A stretch of 64,000 nucleotides of DNA from Coprinopsis marcescibilis (GCA_004369085.1 ML210150.1:248001-312000), one strand, 5' to 3'. Positions 10,860 to 24,088 are shown, numbered from the stretch's first letter. Numbers and translations are program-made. Notes: generated by a model not told the origin, from the letters alone.

Positions 10860-13690
10860 ATGGCCGACGACCCTTCGCCCTCGTCGCCCACAGTTCAGCG
10901 TCCAAAGCCCAATAGGACAGCAACCACCGGTACAGTCAGAGCCCGTGCCTCGCCACCCCCTGGACACTCAGCAGACCAGCCAAACGACGGCAGACCCCCC
11001 ACCAAACGAGCCAGGAAGGCCATAAACTGCGAGCCATGTCGCAATAGCAAACTCAAGTGCGACAGGTCTGTCCATTTTGGCCGCCCTCCTTCATGAAAAT
11101 CCATCTGACAAATGAACCGATTCTAGGAATCGACCGTGTTCTTCTTGTGTATTGCGGGGTAAGTGCTCAGCATACTTCATGCGCCTATCGGTTATTAAGA
11201 TCTCTCCGGCATATTTAGGTACTTCTGCGATGTGCTATCAAGATGGTCGAGGTCCTGAGAGTAGCAGTGATCCCCTTGCCCGCGGAGATGACACCAAGTA
11301 GGTCGCGTTCTGTATTATGTTCGAGCCTCGTTTTTGTTTTAACAACATATCAGCAACAGTTTTACCCGCATAGACCCAGCTCAAGAAATAGCCCGCCTGC
11401 GTCATTCAATATCTCTTCTTGAGGCTTATGTCTTTCCTGCTCATCGAAATCATGCCCAATCACACCGACGACCAAGCGATGCGTCTGCTTTTTTAGGTCC
11501 AAAGAAGGAGGTTTCTGAGGACGGTAGCGAAAAGCCCAATGCAGCTCCCGGTGTACTGGGTCAACACGTTCAAGGAGGCCTTTACGCCGGTCCTACCAGC
11601 GCCGCAACGCATTTAATAATTGTGAGTCCCCGAGCTGTCTTCATCATGTCCGTAGCTCACATTGGGATCTCAAGAACGACAACTCTGACGACTCGGACAG
11701 TCGACAACCGAGCCAGGACCGTGCCAGCGACGACTTCCCGGGAACCGTGGAATACGACCGGGACCTTCTAGCCATGTTGCCCACACTTGAAGTCATCGAT
11801 GGTCTAATCAAGCACTACTTCGAATACTGCAATTGGATCTACCGGCATATCAACCAACCATGGTTCACGTCACAGTGGGAGCGATTCAAGAATGGCGCTT
11901 CCTCAGATCGAGTAGTCCTCGCCACCGCATGCGTTATGATGGCCATCGCGGTGCACTACCTTCCCCAGAATCACCAGCTACTCGATGGCTTCGACCATGA
12001 ATCGCATGAGGAAGTCGGGACCAAGTTTTACGAAGTATCCTCCACCGCTCTGCAGCGGAGGCTATCAGAAACTCGCGCATATAGCCTCGAACTTGTCGAA
12101 CTATTGCTCTGCCGGTGTCACTTTCTGACTCTATCTAAGACGGATAGCGAGGAAATATGGCATGTGAGAGGGGAGTTGGTGACCATTGGCATGGCCATGG
12201 GATTGCATAGGGATCCGGGCAAATGGAGAATGCCCAGAGACGTTGCTGAACGGCGGCGATGGGCTTGGTGGCATATTATCCTATTGGAGAGGTACGATTC
12301 TTCTAACATAAGTTTGTGCTCCTGCTGATTTTTGGAACGGTACAGATGGCAAGCTTTCATGTTTGGTAGGCCGCTTGCAGTCGCTTCCCATCACTTTGAC
12401 ACCCAACTCCCTTCCTATTGTGACCCGGCCTTGGATAAAACGAGCCGACTATACCTCCCTAATATCGCCCTCTTTAAACTTGCTTTTATCCTCGGAGACA
12501 TCATGGACGATGCGGTATCCGTCCGACCGGTGCCTTACGAAAGCGTACAAGCAAACGATCGTGCCCTCACCCAGTGGGCAGAAAACCTTCCCCCAGAGCT
12601 CGATTTGGACGAGTATCGCGTCGCTCGAAGTCTGGCGTCGCCACATCTCGCAACCCGGCGGCAAGGTGTCCAGAGTGTCATCATTCGAACGTCGTACTAC
12701 CACATTCGATTTACCCTCCATAGGCCGTACGCCAGTGCCAACTTGAACTCAAATCCGGCAAACAACAAACCCGCTGTCAGCCCTGAGAAACAGGCCCAAA
12801 GCCTCGAAATCGCCGTCAGTGCCGCCGACAAGCTGATAACAATGGTGGGGCAATCGCGGCCTGACTTCCTTGCCAACTCTTCTCTGGCAGTCCCAGGGCA
12901 CATGAACTGGGGTCCGTTCCACTGCTTCTCTGCCGCCATGTTTTTTTCTTTCCAACTCATTGCAAATCCCGATCAACCTGGTGCTGGGCTTTTCAGACAA
13001 AGCATACAAAAAGCCGTGTCGACTCTGGAACAATGTCGGGGGACAGGCGTCGCAGATAAAGGGTACAATATCTTGCATGCGCTCTCACCCCTCTATTCCC
13101 CTGAGCTCCTGCAGTCATCGCCAGAGGAGCGAGAAAAGCAGCGGTCGCAGGTTTTGGGTGTCGTAAAGAAGCTTGCGTTCCCTTATCACGACTCGCACGA
13201 CCCACGCCGATACGGAGATTCGCCATCTGGCAGAGGAACTGTCGGATCTCCTGCTAATTCAAGCTCTGTCAGTCCTCCTATGCAAATGATGCAGTCACTG
13301 CCCCAACACTACGAATCTTTGCAGTCTCACGCAATGACATCCATGCGTACCCCAACCAACATGTATTCACAACCTCCGGTCTCCCAGGGACATATGCAAG
13401 CCCTTTCCCAATCCCCACAATCCCAACCGCAGATTGTACATCATCCACAGAGCTTGGCGGGGGTTTCGACATCTTATCAACAACCGTACTCAGCGAACGC
13501 TATACCTCAGGGCCAACAGCAAGTGTATTCCGACCACAATCGGTACGGAGTGCCTTACGTTCACGCTGTCGAAGACTCAGCCATATGGGGAGCCGCCGTT
13601 GGCTTTGGCCAAGGCGAATGGTCTCAGTTCCTGGATGGCTTCAAGCAGGAGCCAAGCGTTGTGTCGAATCGGCATATCCACAATACATAG
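10860..13690 (+). CDS. Zn(II)2Cys6 transcription factor with fungal-specific TF domain
   Basis: The start is ATG at 10860 (MADDPSPSSPTVQRPKPN). Exons then assemble the binuclear zinc cluster CEPCRNSKLKCDRNRPCSSC, closed by a sixth Cys in GTSAMC (spacing C-x2-C-x6-C-x5-C-x2-C-x8-C). It is followed by a short dimerisation-like segment (EIARLRHSISLLEAYV), an acidic linker, the fungal TF middle homology domain (TACVMMAIAVHYLP ... ERWQAFMFGRPLAVASHHFD) and a Gln/Pro/Ser-rich tail resembling an activation domain. The last intron splits ER/W just before WQAFMFGRP. Total length is about 860 residues. Such proteins bind CGG-containing DNA in the nucleus. The target pathway cannot be read from the neighbours. 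An in-frame ATG at 10770 exists but its leader is low-complexity. Confidence 0.9.
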
Positions 13691-14034
13691 TCATTGGTCG
13701 ACGTGTACTGCAACTCCTTATTGGCACCATATTTTTACTTTTCTTCCCTGGCTTTATCCATACTATTGTAGCTTCCTTGCAGATATTTGTGCATATACAA
13801 CGCTCCTCTGCGCCAATTTCGAGACGAACAATTGTATCAATAGTTCGCATGTATTATAGATGTAATAGGGTTTCTTGGGAGAGTACAATCTAGTACAATC
13901 TCTCTCCTCCAAAACGAATTTCTGAATTATACAAAGACGAAATCAACAATTGGTGGATGCGGAAAGGTTTAGCGTATCTAAAAACGCGAAATCAGACAGG
14001 CTTCTGACTCAGTTTGTGCACTCGTTTCAGACGA
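13691..14034. other. Convergent 3' spacer
   Basis: These 344 bp lie between the stop codons of the Zn2Cys6 gene (+) and the NUP120 gene (-). They are AT-rich with several poly-T and AATAAA-like stretches expected of two 3' untranslated regions. I see no gene. Confidence 0.5.
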
Positions 14035-17000
14035 CTATTTAGATCGCTTTGAAGTTTTGGGAGTAACAAATGTGTCATCGGCGACGATGAAGCCGCACCA
14101 ATAACTTGATCGACAAGGGCATAAGGGAACCAGGTGAGGGAAGCATTTTGGGAGGACTCTCTCGCAAGCCGAGCGTCCGACTAGAAACCTCGATAAGCCT
14201 TGGGTTTGATCGGGGGTACGAACCAAGGAACACACCTTCTTTAGCAATGAAAGCGAGTAAGAGACCGCATCATCAATGTTGTCGTACCTCAACGCAAGGC
14301 GAATCAGGCATTCAGGATGATGGTTCTTGATTTATAGGCGAACGTCAGCAAGCGAAATAGGCCAGAGATTGGAAGGATTCTACCTCGAGGATTTGTTCAA
14401 GCCAAGGGGGCGGCGGAGAGCCTCGGTCAATGCTTAACACCGTCTCGAAAGCGGCTTTAGCATATCGATAGTCCGTATCGGGGCCATCGTGTACGCTCAA
14501 TGATTGCCGAAGGAATTTCCAACCGCGGTCTGAGGGTGAACCAATCCATGTTGAAGCATTGTCGGTCAGCAGCCAATCGGACTCTACGGGCTGGCTACAC
14601 ATTTCGGTGAGCAGGGAAGTGGGATGGGGAAAGCAAGAACGTACGAGTTTCGCGATTTGGACAAATGTATGCATTGCGTCGTGAGTTTGATAAACAAGTC
14701 GGTCATATCGACGTTCAAGCTGCTCGCCACATTCAGCGCCTGATTTATCAGGTTGTTATGGGCGAGGCGAAGAACGATGACTGGTGGAGGGAGCAGGAAT
14801 TCTAGAGTGAACGTTAGCTGTTAGTTTCACATAGCCTAGTAATACGGCTGAATCCAGACGTTACCTGGTGAGTTCAATATGTCAGGTTCCCGCTTGATAA
14901 TATCGATTTGGGCGGCCAGAAGTGTATGCTGCCCCCGCATATCCTTGAGGTGCACCACCTCTACGCCATGTTTCGAAGAGATAAATCGCGATTCAGGTAT
15001 ATATTTCGAGGTTGGTTTCTTTCGTTTATGCTTTAATGACCAGAAGTCAGTCTCCGTCTACTGCTTCAAAGTCAAGCATGCACACCAAGTCAGATACAAT
15101 GGGTACAGTGACCCACTGAGAGTTTTCGTCAACCAGAGCCAGCGCGTTGATGGCTATTGAATATGTGTCAAGTTGCTCTTCGCCAAGGGCCAGGAATAGA
15201 GATGTGTTTGTAATAATCTCTTGAAGCTTGAGTGCCCTTTGATACATGGTTAAAGCGGCTAATTCACGATTAGTATATGGGTCAGCCATAAACAACGGTT
15301 GGCTCACCGTTGCGGTACTCCCCACGTTGAATGTACCATGTATACAGTATACGCGAGAAGTTGGGAGGAAGACGGGGGTCCGAGTTCCTCGTCTTGAAGG
15401 AGAGAACCGCCTCGACCTCGTCGGCGATTCCAGCGAAGTCAAATTTCATCAGCCTTGCGACCGCATCCGCTTCGCACATCTGAAGCGCCAGCTGACTTGC
15501 TAGCTCTCGTTTTCTGAAATTTTGCATCAGCCGACCCATACGGTAAAGATGGAACAGAACGCCAACTTACAGTTTATCGTAAGGCATCATCATTAGTGCC
15601 GCGTATGCTTCTTCATACATTGACAAACTGGCATACCCTCTGACAATGTTCGTTCGAAGACCAGACGTGTCGCTACCTGGCGGTGCAACCGATACAGCCA
15701 GTTCAGCGAAGTGTGCTTCATAGTGCACAAGGTAATGACGTTTGAAGAGTTCCGAGGCGTGAATATAGTACAAAAAATCGGAACCGATGGCATGTGCGGC
15801 AGGCAGCACCAAGGTCAATGCTTCAGCATCATCCGGAGCCAGTGCGGTGTCGCCACCTGTTCTTGGTTAGTTGTCCTGCCCGTCAGTGTACCGAGGGAGA
15901 CTCACCAAAGCATCCGGCCAATCTTTCGAATAGCTGCGCAGCATCGTCAAATCGACCAATTTGCAGCCAAATTTGCGCAAGAACGAAAGTCGTAGCCGCA
16001 GTACGGGGCAGGTAACTGAGAAGCTCCCGCGCAACGTCAAACGCTTGGAGGAGCCGAAGTCGCTCGCAGAAGGCTACTTCAAACTTGGTGGCGTATGCCG
16101 GTGACACCGATTGGAGAAGGCCGCAATTGTCGAGGAAGTTGTGGGCGACAATGTGAATATCCCCCGCAGCCGCAGATTGTGCTAACAGATGGTGGATCAG
16201 AGACGTTGGGGCGGATAGCGGAACACGAGTTTGTGACACATCCATGTTCCTCAACCGGGAAAGCACCTCGTCTTCAACCGACCCAGAATCCTCGTCGGCT
16301 AGGATAGACGGCTTCTCTGCAGGCATTGAGGAAACGTAATGGAGCATGGCTGCTCCTCTGAACAACGCGAAAACTTCTGCCAGGAGGTTGGGGTCCCACG
16401 ATGACAGTTCTTCAGACAAGAAGACAAGGAGGGTGATCAGCGATAGAGAAAGTTGGTAACGTGCCCCAACTGCAGCACTAATATATCCCGCCGTAAGGCT
16501 CCGGGTCCATTCTGACTGCGACGATGGAATCAGGCTGGTCAGATCCATTTCGTCCTCTTCTCGCTTTGCGGAAAAGTCAAGCCCCCCAATCGTGTCCACC
16601 GCAGTCCTGGTTGCTTGATCTAGATTCCCGACTCGCTCGAGACGGCCTTTGAACCAGCTGAAGTCTTCAAGATATTCCTTGACTTCGAGCTTCACAGCCA
16701 AGTCCAGGAGCATGTCAACCAGCGAAAATGCAGCTTCTTGGTGGACTAGATCGATAACCCTACTTTCGATGGCAGACATGACTTCGGGTCCGATCTTCAG
16801 GCGCAACGCCCCAGATATTGCCAGAATATCGTAAGACTGATCGTTGATTTGGTGACCTTGTGTGATGAGGCGATGGAAGTGAATGGGCATATCTTCCAGT
16901 ACCAGAGTAGCCGCTCTTTCGCGTTCAAGAATAACAACCTTGTTGTCAGACCTGGTACCGAGCGAGAGCGGCCAGCGAGCGCTCCGTTCCACCTCGCGGC

Positions 17001-18590
17001 ATCGGGCCACAAAGCCTTCCCAATCTCGCTTCAAAGCTGTCCAATAGTTGGAGTATTGGAATGCTCCAGATTGAGGGTCCCGGTTGAGAATAACGGTGCA
17101 TCCCACCACGGACGCGACATTTTCGCAGAGTGTCGTGTATGTCGCCATCAATTGTGGTGGGGGTGGCCCGGGCAGCGTGAGGCAGGCATCGGTGTACTGG
17201 TCGATGGCGGTTCGAAGGGAGAGACTCGAAAACATTCCCGGCTTGAAAATATTTTCAAGGAATGTTTCTGCAAGTGACCCTGGAGTCAAAAGCTTCTCCT
17301 CCATGTAGGCCGGGGTAAGTTCAGATTCTTTCGGGTAAATCGCGGGGGTCCAAACATGGGGCTGAGCATCCTGGTCTTCCAGGGAATCGAGGTTGAGGGC
17401 GGTCTTCTCGATGCAGGAGCGGCCCTGGCTATCCCACAAAGTAATTAATGTCAATTTGTCAGTTTCTGACTGTCCAGGCTGGATGATGAAGTCTTGTAGA
17501 TGGCGATGGACGGTTCGTTTGGAGCATTCAATAATACTCAGCTCAAAGAGTTGGTCTGTGGCTGTATCAATGACGCAGAAGAAACCTCCCGATGTCACTG
17601 AAGATTGAGTCGGCACGAATGCGAGGACGTAAATGCGGTCGTTCTTGGAGAAAACCCGGATGAGGTTTTGTTGGACTTCATCGAGTAGTGGATGGTTTCG
17701 TGATGGGTGGTTGGACCCTGATGCACTGGACGCGCGAGAATGGTCAAGTGAATGGGGGACTGAAGGAAGCGCTTTGGACGCTATACATCCCTGCTTGGCT
17801 TTCCATAGACGTAATGTACGGTCTCTGGAAAGCGTCCAGATGTGCCCAATGTCAGAGAGCCAGTCGTACGTCGTGATCGAGACGATGTCGGCGGAGTTTG
17901 GTTGTGAGGAATGAAGTGTCGGGATGAAGGACGTGATTGAAGATAGGAATGAACCATGATGAAAGACGCTTTCCGTCCATTCCTCTGCAGAAAAACAGTG
18001 AGCACAACTCAAGCGGCAAAGTCAACGTACATACCATCACGACTGTCATAGCCCAGCGAATCTGCTTCCAAACGCAAAAGGGAGCCATTCTTGAGGGAGA
18101 CGGCGATGCAATACGGTCCATGGACGTGTACAATGGGCCCTTCAGTGCTGTCTGGGAAGTTGGTGATCAGATATTCACGAGGCCATACGTTTTCCACGTC
18201 GTGCTTCCAAAGGTTTCGCCCTTGAACAGGTATGACAACACGGTAAAGAGAGCCAGACTCGGTGACCGCAAGAACATGAAGTTCGTCATCTTCCCATAAG
18301 AAAACAGCCGGGGAGTCCAGCACAAGCGACGGAAATACCAAACGAAGCGGCTGAATAGAGGTTGAAAGAGATGAAAGCTCGATTATGAGACCGCCATGAA
18401 TGAGACGCAATAAGACGGTCCCCGTTGCTTCGTGGTCGATTGTCGAGGCGAATATGGCATGCTCGGTTGGAATTGAGTTGGATAGGGTTTGGGGAAGAGG
18501 GAGATGCTGGCGGGCTGTCTGGATAGTGACGGTCGAGGGGGGATATGGGACGACCGAGGTTATATGAGTTGCGACGATGAACTCGTCCAT
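14035..18590 (-). CDS. NUP120: Nucleoporin Nup120/Nup160 (Y-complex scaffold)
   Basis: A long protein of about 1,300 residues starting MDEFIVATHITSVVPYPPST and ending VTPKTSKRSK. The first two thirds carry a Nup120/Nup160 beta-propeller (SLYRVVIPVQGRNLWKHDVE, then SITTYDWLSDIGHIWTLSRD, with RTLRLWKAK). The rest is an alpha-helical solenoid (SEWTRSLTAGYISAAVGARY; DFLYYIHASELFKRHYLVHY; ALTMYQRALKLQEIITN). One 2.1-kb exon carries most of the middle; the helical end is split by several short introns. In yeast and animals this protein is part of the Nup84/Nup107 Y-shaped scaffold of nuclear pores. It sits head-to-tail behind CDT1, 183 bp downstream of that gene's stop. The 3'-terminal exons (14.0-15.0 kb) were only roughly joined. 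Confidence 0.85.
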
Positions 18591-18773
18591 TTGACGCGTT
18601 CCAACCTGTGGCCAACAATCCAAACCGTCTACACACCGCGTCCACCTCTGTTTGTCTTTATTATGACCCTTCCAATTCAATTCACAACATTTCTAACTAG
18701 AAAACATAACGAGTACAAGAAGATACAAATCTATACAAGTAAAAAGCATATACGCAAGAGGTGCTGGATGAAA

Positions 18774-20642
18774 TCATTCCTGCAGTTCCATCTCCCTCCT
18801 GATGACCTCTCGAACCTCCCTAAGACCCCCCGATTCCTGCTTTACTGTTCTAGGACTCCTGGTCAGCAATTCCTGGGCACTATCACTCTTTTTGCTTGGA
18901 GAGGCCAGAGTCGCGCGTTTAGATTTGGTGGGAGTCATAAGGTTATTATTTGTCGACGTGGTGTTCACGTTATAAGCGGGCATTTCCAGCCATTCTTTAC
19001 CAGAAATGATGACCTTCTTCAAGAAGAATGGACACAGTTGAACAAGCATATTCAATGATTCCCAAGCTTCTGCAACGGAGATCGGAACAGGTGACGATTT
19101 GATGATCGTTGAAGCCACTTCCGACATAGGCATTGTACGTCTCTTCCTGCTTGAAGGTGTCGAACTTCCACCAGACGTAGATTTGGAGAATAGCCTAGAT
19201 AGGAGGCCCAGATTAACACGTGTGGACTACGGACAAATCTTATCACTTACAACCATACGCTTTCTGCTACTTCTGACAATCGAGCAAGAATACAGCGCCG
19301 CCGCATCTCTTCCTGAGTTAATTTCATCATTTCATCACGGGTAAAGGAGCCTTCAATTCTAGCAAGAGAAGAGCTCTTCGTGGGTGATTTCGACAAAGAC
19401 CGTTGTCTCACACGTTCATACAGGGCTTGACGCCTGGATGTTGACGTAGGAGTTTGGGGAGGAACGTCACCTTCACTTTCAGGATGGCGTACAGGAGTTG
19501 ATGGGAGGGATAAACCTGGGGATGAAGATGCAGCAGATGTCGGAGTTTGCGGTTCCAAATGTTGAGCAGATTCTTTCAGCTGTAGGCGTTTGGAAGGGGT
19601 CTGTGGGAAAAGGAGTCTTCCTGGTTTAGTAGGAGATGTGGACCTTGAAGAAGGTAGCAATGGGAAGGGGACGGCAAAGTCCTTTGGGGCCATTTTAGTA
19701 GGGGATCTAGATGGCGAAGCCGGGACAATGGGGAACTTTTGGGTGGCTGCTCCACTCTTTGGAGATTGGGAGGCAAGGGTTCTCGATAATGCGGACGGTT
19801 TAGTCGTTGCAGGCAGTGGTGGAAGATCGGCAAGAGGCACCGCAGGCACTGGTTGAGCAGCATGGATCTATGAAATGGGGGTTGGAATTGACTACAAAGA
19901 CATCAATTCTTCCAGACTAACCTCTGCCCAACGTTCTATCCTGCGGAGAAATTCGAGACGTCGTGATTCTCCAGCGGCCGTCCACCTAGCCACTGCGGCC
20001 ATGCCACCGGCCAAATCCTTGTCGATGTCTATTTCGACTTCGATTCCGACGCCGTATGCTGGGATTCGCTTCCTGTCCGTTTTTGAGTAATGAGAACCAA
20101 GACTGAGAACGAACCCCAAAGAGCCCCGAGTCCACTCCCCAACAGATGCATTGTCTAGGAAGGGGTTGTCGTCGTCTAGTTTCAGTTTGTTAGTTCCAGC
20201 GTCAAGAGCTGACGCCCCATCCCATTCCCATATCCAGCAGAGCCTTTTGAGATCGTCAAGGTCAAACGATGTGCCTAGGCCAACATAGGTCTTTAATGTG
20301 ATATGATTGAGTACGTTCAGGACGCGACCAGAGTCCGATGAGGGCGAAATGGCACAGGTTGCAAGAGCATGCGACACTGCTTGTTGGACCGCATTCTGAA
20401 GCTTCAGAAGTCGTTTCAAGTGGGCTGGGATTTCAACTTTGGGTAGCTGAGCTTTCAGCCGCGCCTGTGACTTTGGAGTAGGGGGACTACGTAAATATGT
20501 CAGTGGGCATTTACTGAGATGGGAGATGCTTAACCTACGCAATACGAAGTTTCTTTGGAGTTGAGACTACCTCTTCGTCAGAGCCGGAGACACATCGTTT
20601 CTTTCGTGGGGAGACGTTCAGGGAGTGATACACAGAAGCCAT
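18774..20642 (-). CDS. CDT1: DNA replication licensing factor Cdt1
   Basis: The start is MASVYHSLNVSPRKKRCVSG at 20642 and the stop is at 18774. After a short basic N-terminus comes the Cdt1 central winged-helix region (HLKRLLKLQNAVQQAVSHAL; HITLKTYVGLGTSFDLDDLK, followed by RLCWIWEWDG). Then follows a Ser/Pro-rich linker full of SP and TP sites (candidate CDK sites) and the C-terminal winged helix (RRQALYERVRQRS; LTQEEMRRRCILARLSEVAE; VAEAWESLNMLVQLCPFFLK, followed by KVIISGKEWLEM). Cdt1 loads Mcm2-7 at origins with ORC and Cdc6 in G1. No obvious PIP-box degron (QxxhxxFF) is seen at the N-terminus. An ACGCGT box lies 33 bp upstream of the ATG, matching MBF control known for fission yeast cdt1. 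Confidence 0.85.
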
Positions 20643-21609
20643 AGATTTGGAGAAAAGGTTTCGCTGGATATACGACGCGTCCTACGACGGTCTAGAGCTG
20701 TGGCAGTCGTCGGCAACAGTCACGGTCTTGACTAGCTTCAATCTGGACTGCCGCCGTTCAAGTTCTTAGTTCCAAGTTGACGGCGGTCCGCCCAGTCCAC
20801 CAATAATGTACGTGGACTGCGCGTGACAGCTTTGCACCGCCACGATATTCAGAACTCGGACATCATGAGGAATCTGAATACATACCTTGAACTTGGACTC
20901 ACCCCCTCCGACCTCGGAAACTGAGGATACATTTACCGAGAACCTCTGGTTTACAGGACTACGCTGATACCTGCCACCGTTCACCGTTTGTCCCTCTTTC
21001 GGCTACTTGCTTTAAAATCTTGTGGGCATTCCGAGTCAACGGGCTGACGTTTAATGGACCCGTAATCGCCACAATGCAACTCCAGTAGACTCTGGCAGTG
21101 CCAATAGCCCTAAATAAGGTTGCGCCTCACTTACCGAAAAGCTGCTGTGTGTGATTGTTCTAGCCCGTTGTATTCTTGCCCCTGGCAACCGAAACACTCA
21201 CCATTCTTGCAGACATGACTAACATCAGCTAACATCACCTCACAAATGAGTGGAACGAACGTGACGCCGTGACTACAAGGAACTACATGTGGCCAAGTGA
21301 CTCTGAGGGTATGAGCTGGTTAGAAGTCTCCGTTTTGCACTTATGGAGTCAATCAAGCCTGTCTCCTGGCCAGAGCACAAGGTTGCAGTTTACATGCGTC
21401 ACGCATAATAATGTCTGGTGTGGCCTGTGGACACGAGGTTTCCTGGCGGTATCCTTGTTCAAGACATGTGGTAACAGGTGTACATGTTCTTGTTCAAGAG
21501 GTGGCAGTGGCAATGTACCCACAATCCCTCCTGGGTTAAATAGGAGCTGCAGGTTCTGTTCTGCCACCTACTGCGCCTCCTTCCCCTGCTTTGCGAGTTC
21601 TGATATAAC
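20643..21609. other. Divergent intergenic region between CDT1 and the first DUF7923 gene
   Basis: This 967-bp stretch holds the CDT1 promoter at one end (ACGCGT box) and the promoter of the DUF7923/CCCH gene at the other. Open frames of up to about 139 codons on the plus strand (21269-21688) read as low-similarity, Cys/Ser-rich strings and overlap the first coding exon of the next gene in another frame. I see no supported gene. Confidence 0.5.
20675..20680. promoter_or_regulatory. Candidate MluI cell-cycle box upstream of CDT1
   Basis: ACGCGT, the core bound by the MBF complex at G1/S in yeasts, lies 33 bp upstream of the CDT1 ATG. Fission yeast cdt1 was named as a Cdc10-dependent transcript, so the placement fits. 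ACGCGT also occurs elsewhere in the window (for example 18594-18599 beside the NUP120 ATG, and near 9597 and 38076), so chance cannot be excluded. Confidence 0.4.
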
Positions 21610-23532
21610 ATGCCTAACGACGTCGACGAACTCAGCAATAACGTTGATGCTAGTTCCCTCCCAGGTTCTCGCGACCTTGTGTGCGTAGCCTTTTCCCTAT
21701 ATCCGGGTTTAGAACTCAAGGCTTTAATCTAGTGAATTATATTTTCACCAATTGCGGGGTAGGTCGAGCTTTGAATTCTTCATGGTACCATTTGTTCACT
21801 TCCTAACTTCTTGACAGGAGAGATCGTAAATATATTGGATCGTGACAGTGCATTTAAGGCCCACGTATCCAAATTGGAAACAGACTTAAGTGTTTATAAG
21901 CGGGCATACTCCGACCTAGACGCTGAGAAACAGAAGCTAGCGAGGTTAGCTCAAGAATTAGAGAGACAGCGCAATGATTTAGACGTTCAGCTCAAGGTAA
22001 GCAAACATTCTACTTAGTTCGACGGAGTACCAACAACCTGCTCTAGGGTCACCGCATCGTCGTTCTCATCGACGGGGATGGGGCGATATTCTCGTCACAG
22101 CTAATTGAACGAGGTCAAATCGGAGGGCATGAAGCAGCGTCCATGCTAACGGATGCCGTATCTCAACATTTGCAAACCAGCTTGGGGTCAAACCATTATC
22201 AAATTTTTGTCTACGTCTTTCTAAACAAGCGTGGACTGTCAGAAACCTTTGCTCGCCATGGCCAACCCGGGGCGAGATTTAAACTTGAAGAATTTATCAC
22301 TGGATTTAATCAAGCCGCAGAGCGCTTCATGATGGTCGATGTGGGAACCGCAAAGGAAGCGGCCGATGCAAAAATCAAGGGTGTGTATATGTACATTCGT
22401 TGGCGTAGGAATGGCACTGAATTCGCGGTTTAAGCCCTCTTGGAAAGCGAGATTCGAATGCCCCAGACTGAAATGATTTTTTTTGGAGGCAGGTGCTAGG
22501 TTGCTCTGAGGGTATCGGTCGATTTGACTCTTCCAAATTGTAGGCTGCCACGACAATGGCTACGTTACAACGTTACGTTCACAGATCACCGCTGGCTTCA
22601 AATCCAAGTTGACTCTCCTTCGAAGCTATGCGGAAAACGCCGCGGGAATCAACGACCTTGAGCTCCCTGCACTAGCTGTCCCCGACCTGTTCATTTCCGA
22701 GAAACTTGGATACGCCACCGCTCAAGATAATCAGGGTGCTGCAGAGACAGAATATTCTCACCATTCTCGACAAGCATCTGCTGACGCGCAGGACGTCCCC
22801 TCGCCCGACTATGGAGTACCCCGTGGTAACCCTAAACCTCAGGAAGGCACAACTTATTCGACCATTCTTCTTGTGTCTCCCCGAAAAACCCCGATACCCG
22901 AGCCTGGTATAACTGGCTCAGGAAGTTCAGGAAATGATGTTGATGAAATCACTGCCAAACCCCGTAAATCACCTCCATTGACGACTAGAAGAATTAACCC
23001 AAACATCGTAAGCACGTTCTCCAGAGTTGACCCTTCCATCTGAGATTCACCAGTGTCCGCTCTAGCCATTGTCAAAGCGTACGTGAAATCGATGTCAAAC
23101 ATACGGTGCACAACTTTACTGAGCGGTTAATCAGACAGACCGCCGCCATGCACGTTGTTCTATCTCTCCAGTTGCAAGCACGGGGCAGATTGTAGATACG
23201 CACATGACTACCTTCTACGACCAGAACATTACGAAGAGATCAAAGCCAATGCCAGAAAGGCGCCCTGTCCTGCTCTACTGAGAGGTGTGTTTATCGACCC
23301 TAATAACCGCTTTAACTGATTCAGTGGCGATCAGGGGAGATCTGCACTTGGGGCGAGGTCTGTTGTTACGGCCACAAATGCCCACAGATAAAAAAATGCG
23401 TATTTTTGAAGCAGGGTCGATGCAGGTTCACAGGAAGTAAGCAGGCTCCGTGCTCCGTCACATTGCACTTGCACACAGCTGACGATCTCGGCATTTGTCT
23501 GACCAGCTGATATGCACACAGAGAAGGCTTGA
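21610..23532 (+). CDS. DUF7923 (NYN-like) plus CCCH zinc-finger protein, copy 1
   Basis: Ten exons (21610-21680, 21733-21758, 21818-21996, 22047-22380, 22435-22488, 22544-23007, 23066-23078, 23135-23284, 23335-23436, 23507-23532) give exactly 472 residues. A coiled coil (KLETDLSVYKRAYSDLDAEK) leads into a DUF7923 domain with HRIVVLIDGDGAIF, DVGTAKEAADAKI and FFGGCHDNGY. I recall this as resembling NYN/PIN-type RNases; LIDGDG, KEAxD and HDNGY would be the acidic cluster. A disordered Ser/Pro linker follows, then fingers CTLFYLSSCKHGADCRYAH (C-x7-C-x5-C-x3-H) and CPALLRGEICTWGEVCCYGH (C-x8-C-x5-C-x3-H), and a third Cys/His group ending TDMHTEKA. RNA binding and possibly RNA cleavage are inferred, not shown. 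Intron 22489-22543 requires a GC donor. A paralogue follows in tandem. Confidence 0.8.
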
Positions 23533-24088
23533 GAGAGTCAACGAGGAATTTGGGAAGTGGAATACGAGATGTATCGAATATGCTTTGATGGGGGCTGGAA
23601 CTATTTATGCTTTGACTGCCAAATAAACGGCCGCGGAGTGTGTAAGAATGAGTTAGATCAGACCGTCCTCCCTCTGTCACTGCTTACCCCAGCACCACCC
23701 CCAAATTGTATTTATGTCCCTTACTCCCATGATTTATCGTCCTAAAACCTTTCTCCTATGCATTCCCATCTTTTCATTCCATCGGACAGATGCACATATC
23801 AACGCTAATTTTGGGCGTCTGACAGGACTAACGTAAACGATACTTCCAGCCTTCGATGAAGCCTGCAACATTGGATCGTGTGAAGCTCAGAAGCCCAGAT
23901 ACTGATAAAATTGTCAACGCACTGGTTCCTTTTCGATACGGACCTTCTAGGTGTGATTGGCCCCGGAGAAGTCCCTGGGACTGTTTTCATCTGGCACAGA
24001 GGCTAGGCATGTTTTATATAGACCCTCAACCAGCTGGCCTTTCGACTCATTCCCTTCTGCTGCACCCGCTTAGTGCTCGCAGCCTGTC
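23533..24088. other. Spacer between the two DUF7923/CCCH paralogues
   Basis: These 556 bp hold the 3' region of copy 1 and the promoter of copy 2. Plus-strand open frames here are short and not protein-like. No repeat or mobile element that would explain the tandem duplication is visible. Confidence 0.5.

Noticed and set aside
10076..10923. Overlapping frames on both strands before the Zn2Cys6 gene
   Set aside because: Low-complexity, mutually overlapping and without splice-consistent extension; more likely promoter and leader.
21269..21688. 139-codon plus-strand frame before DUF7923 copy 1
   Set aside because: It overlaps the first coding exon of copy 1 in another frame and has no family features.
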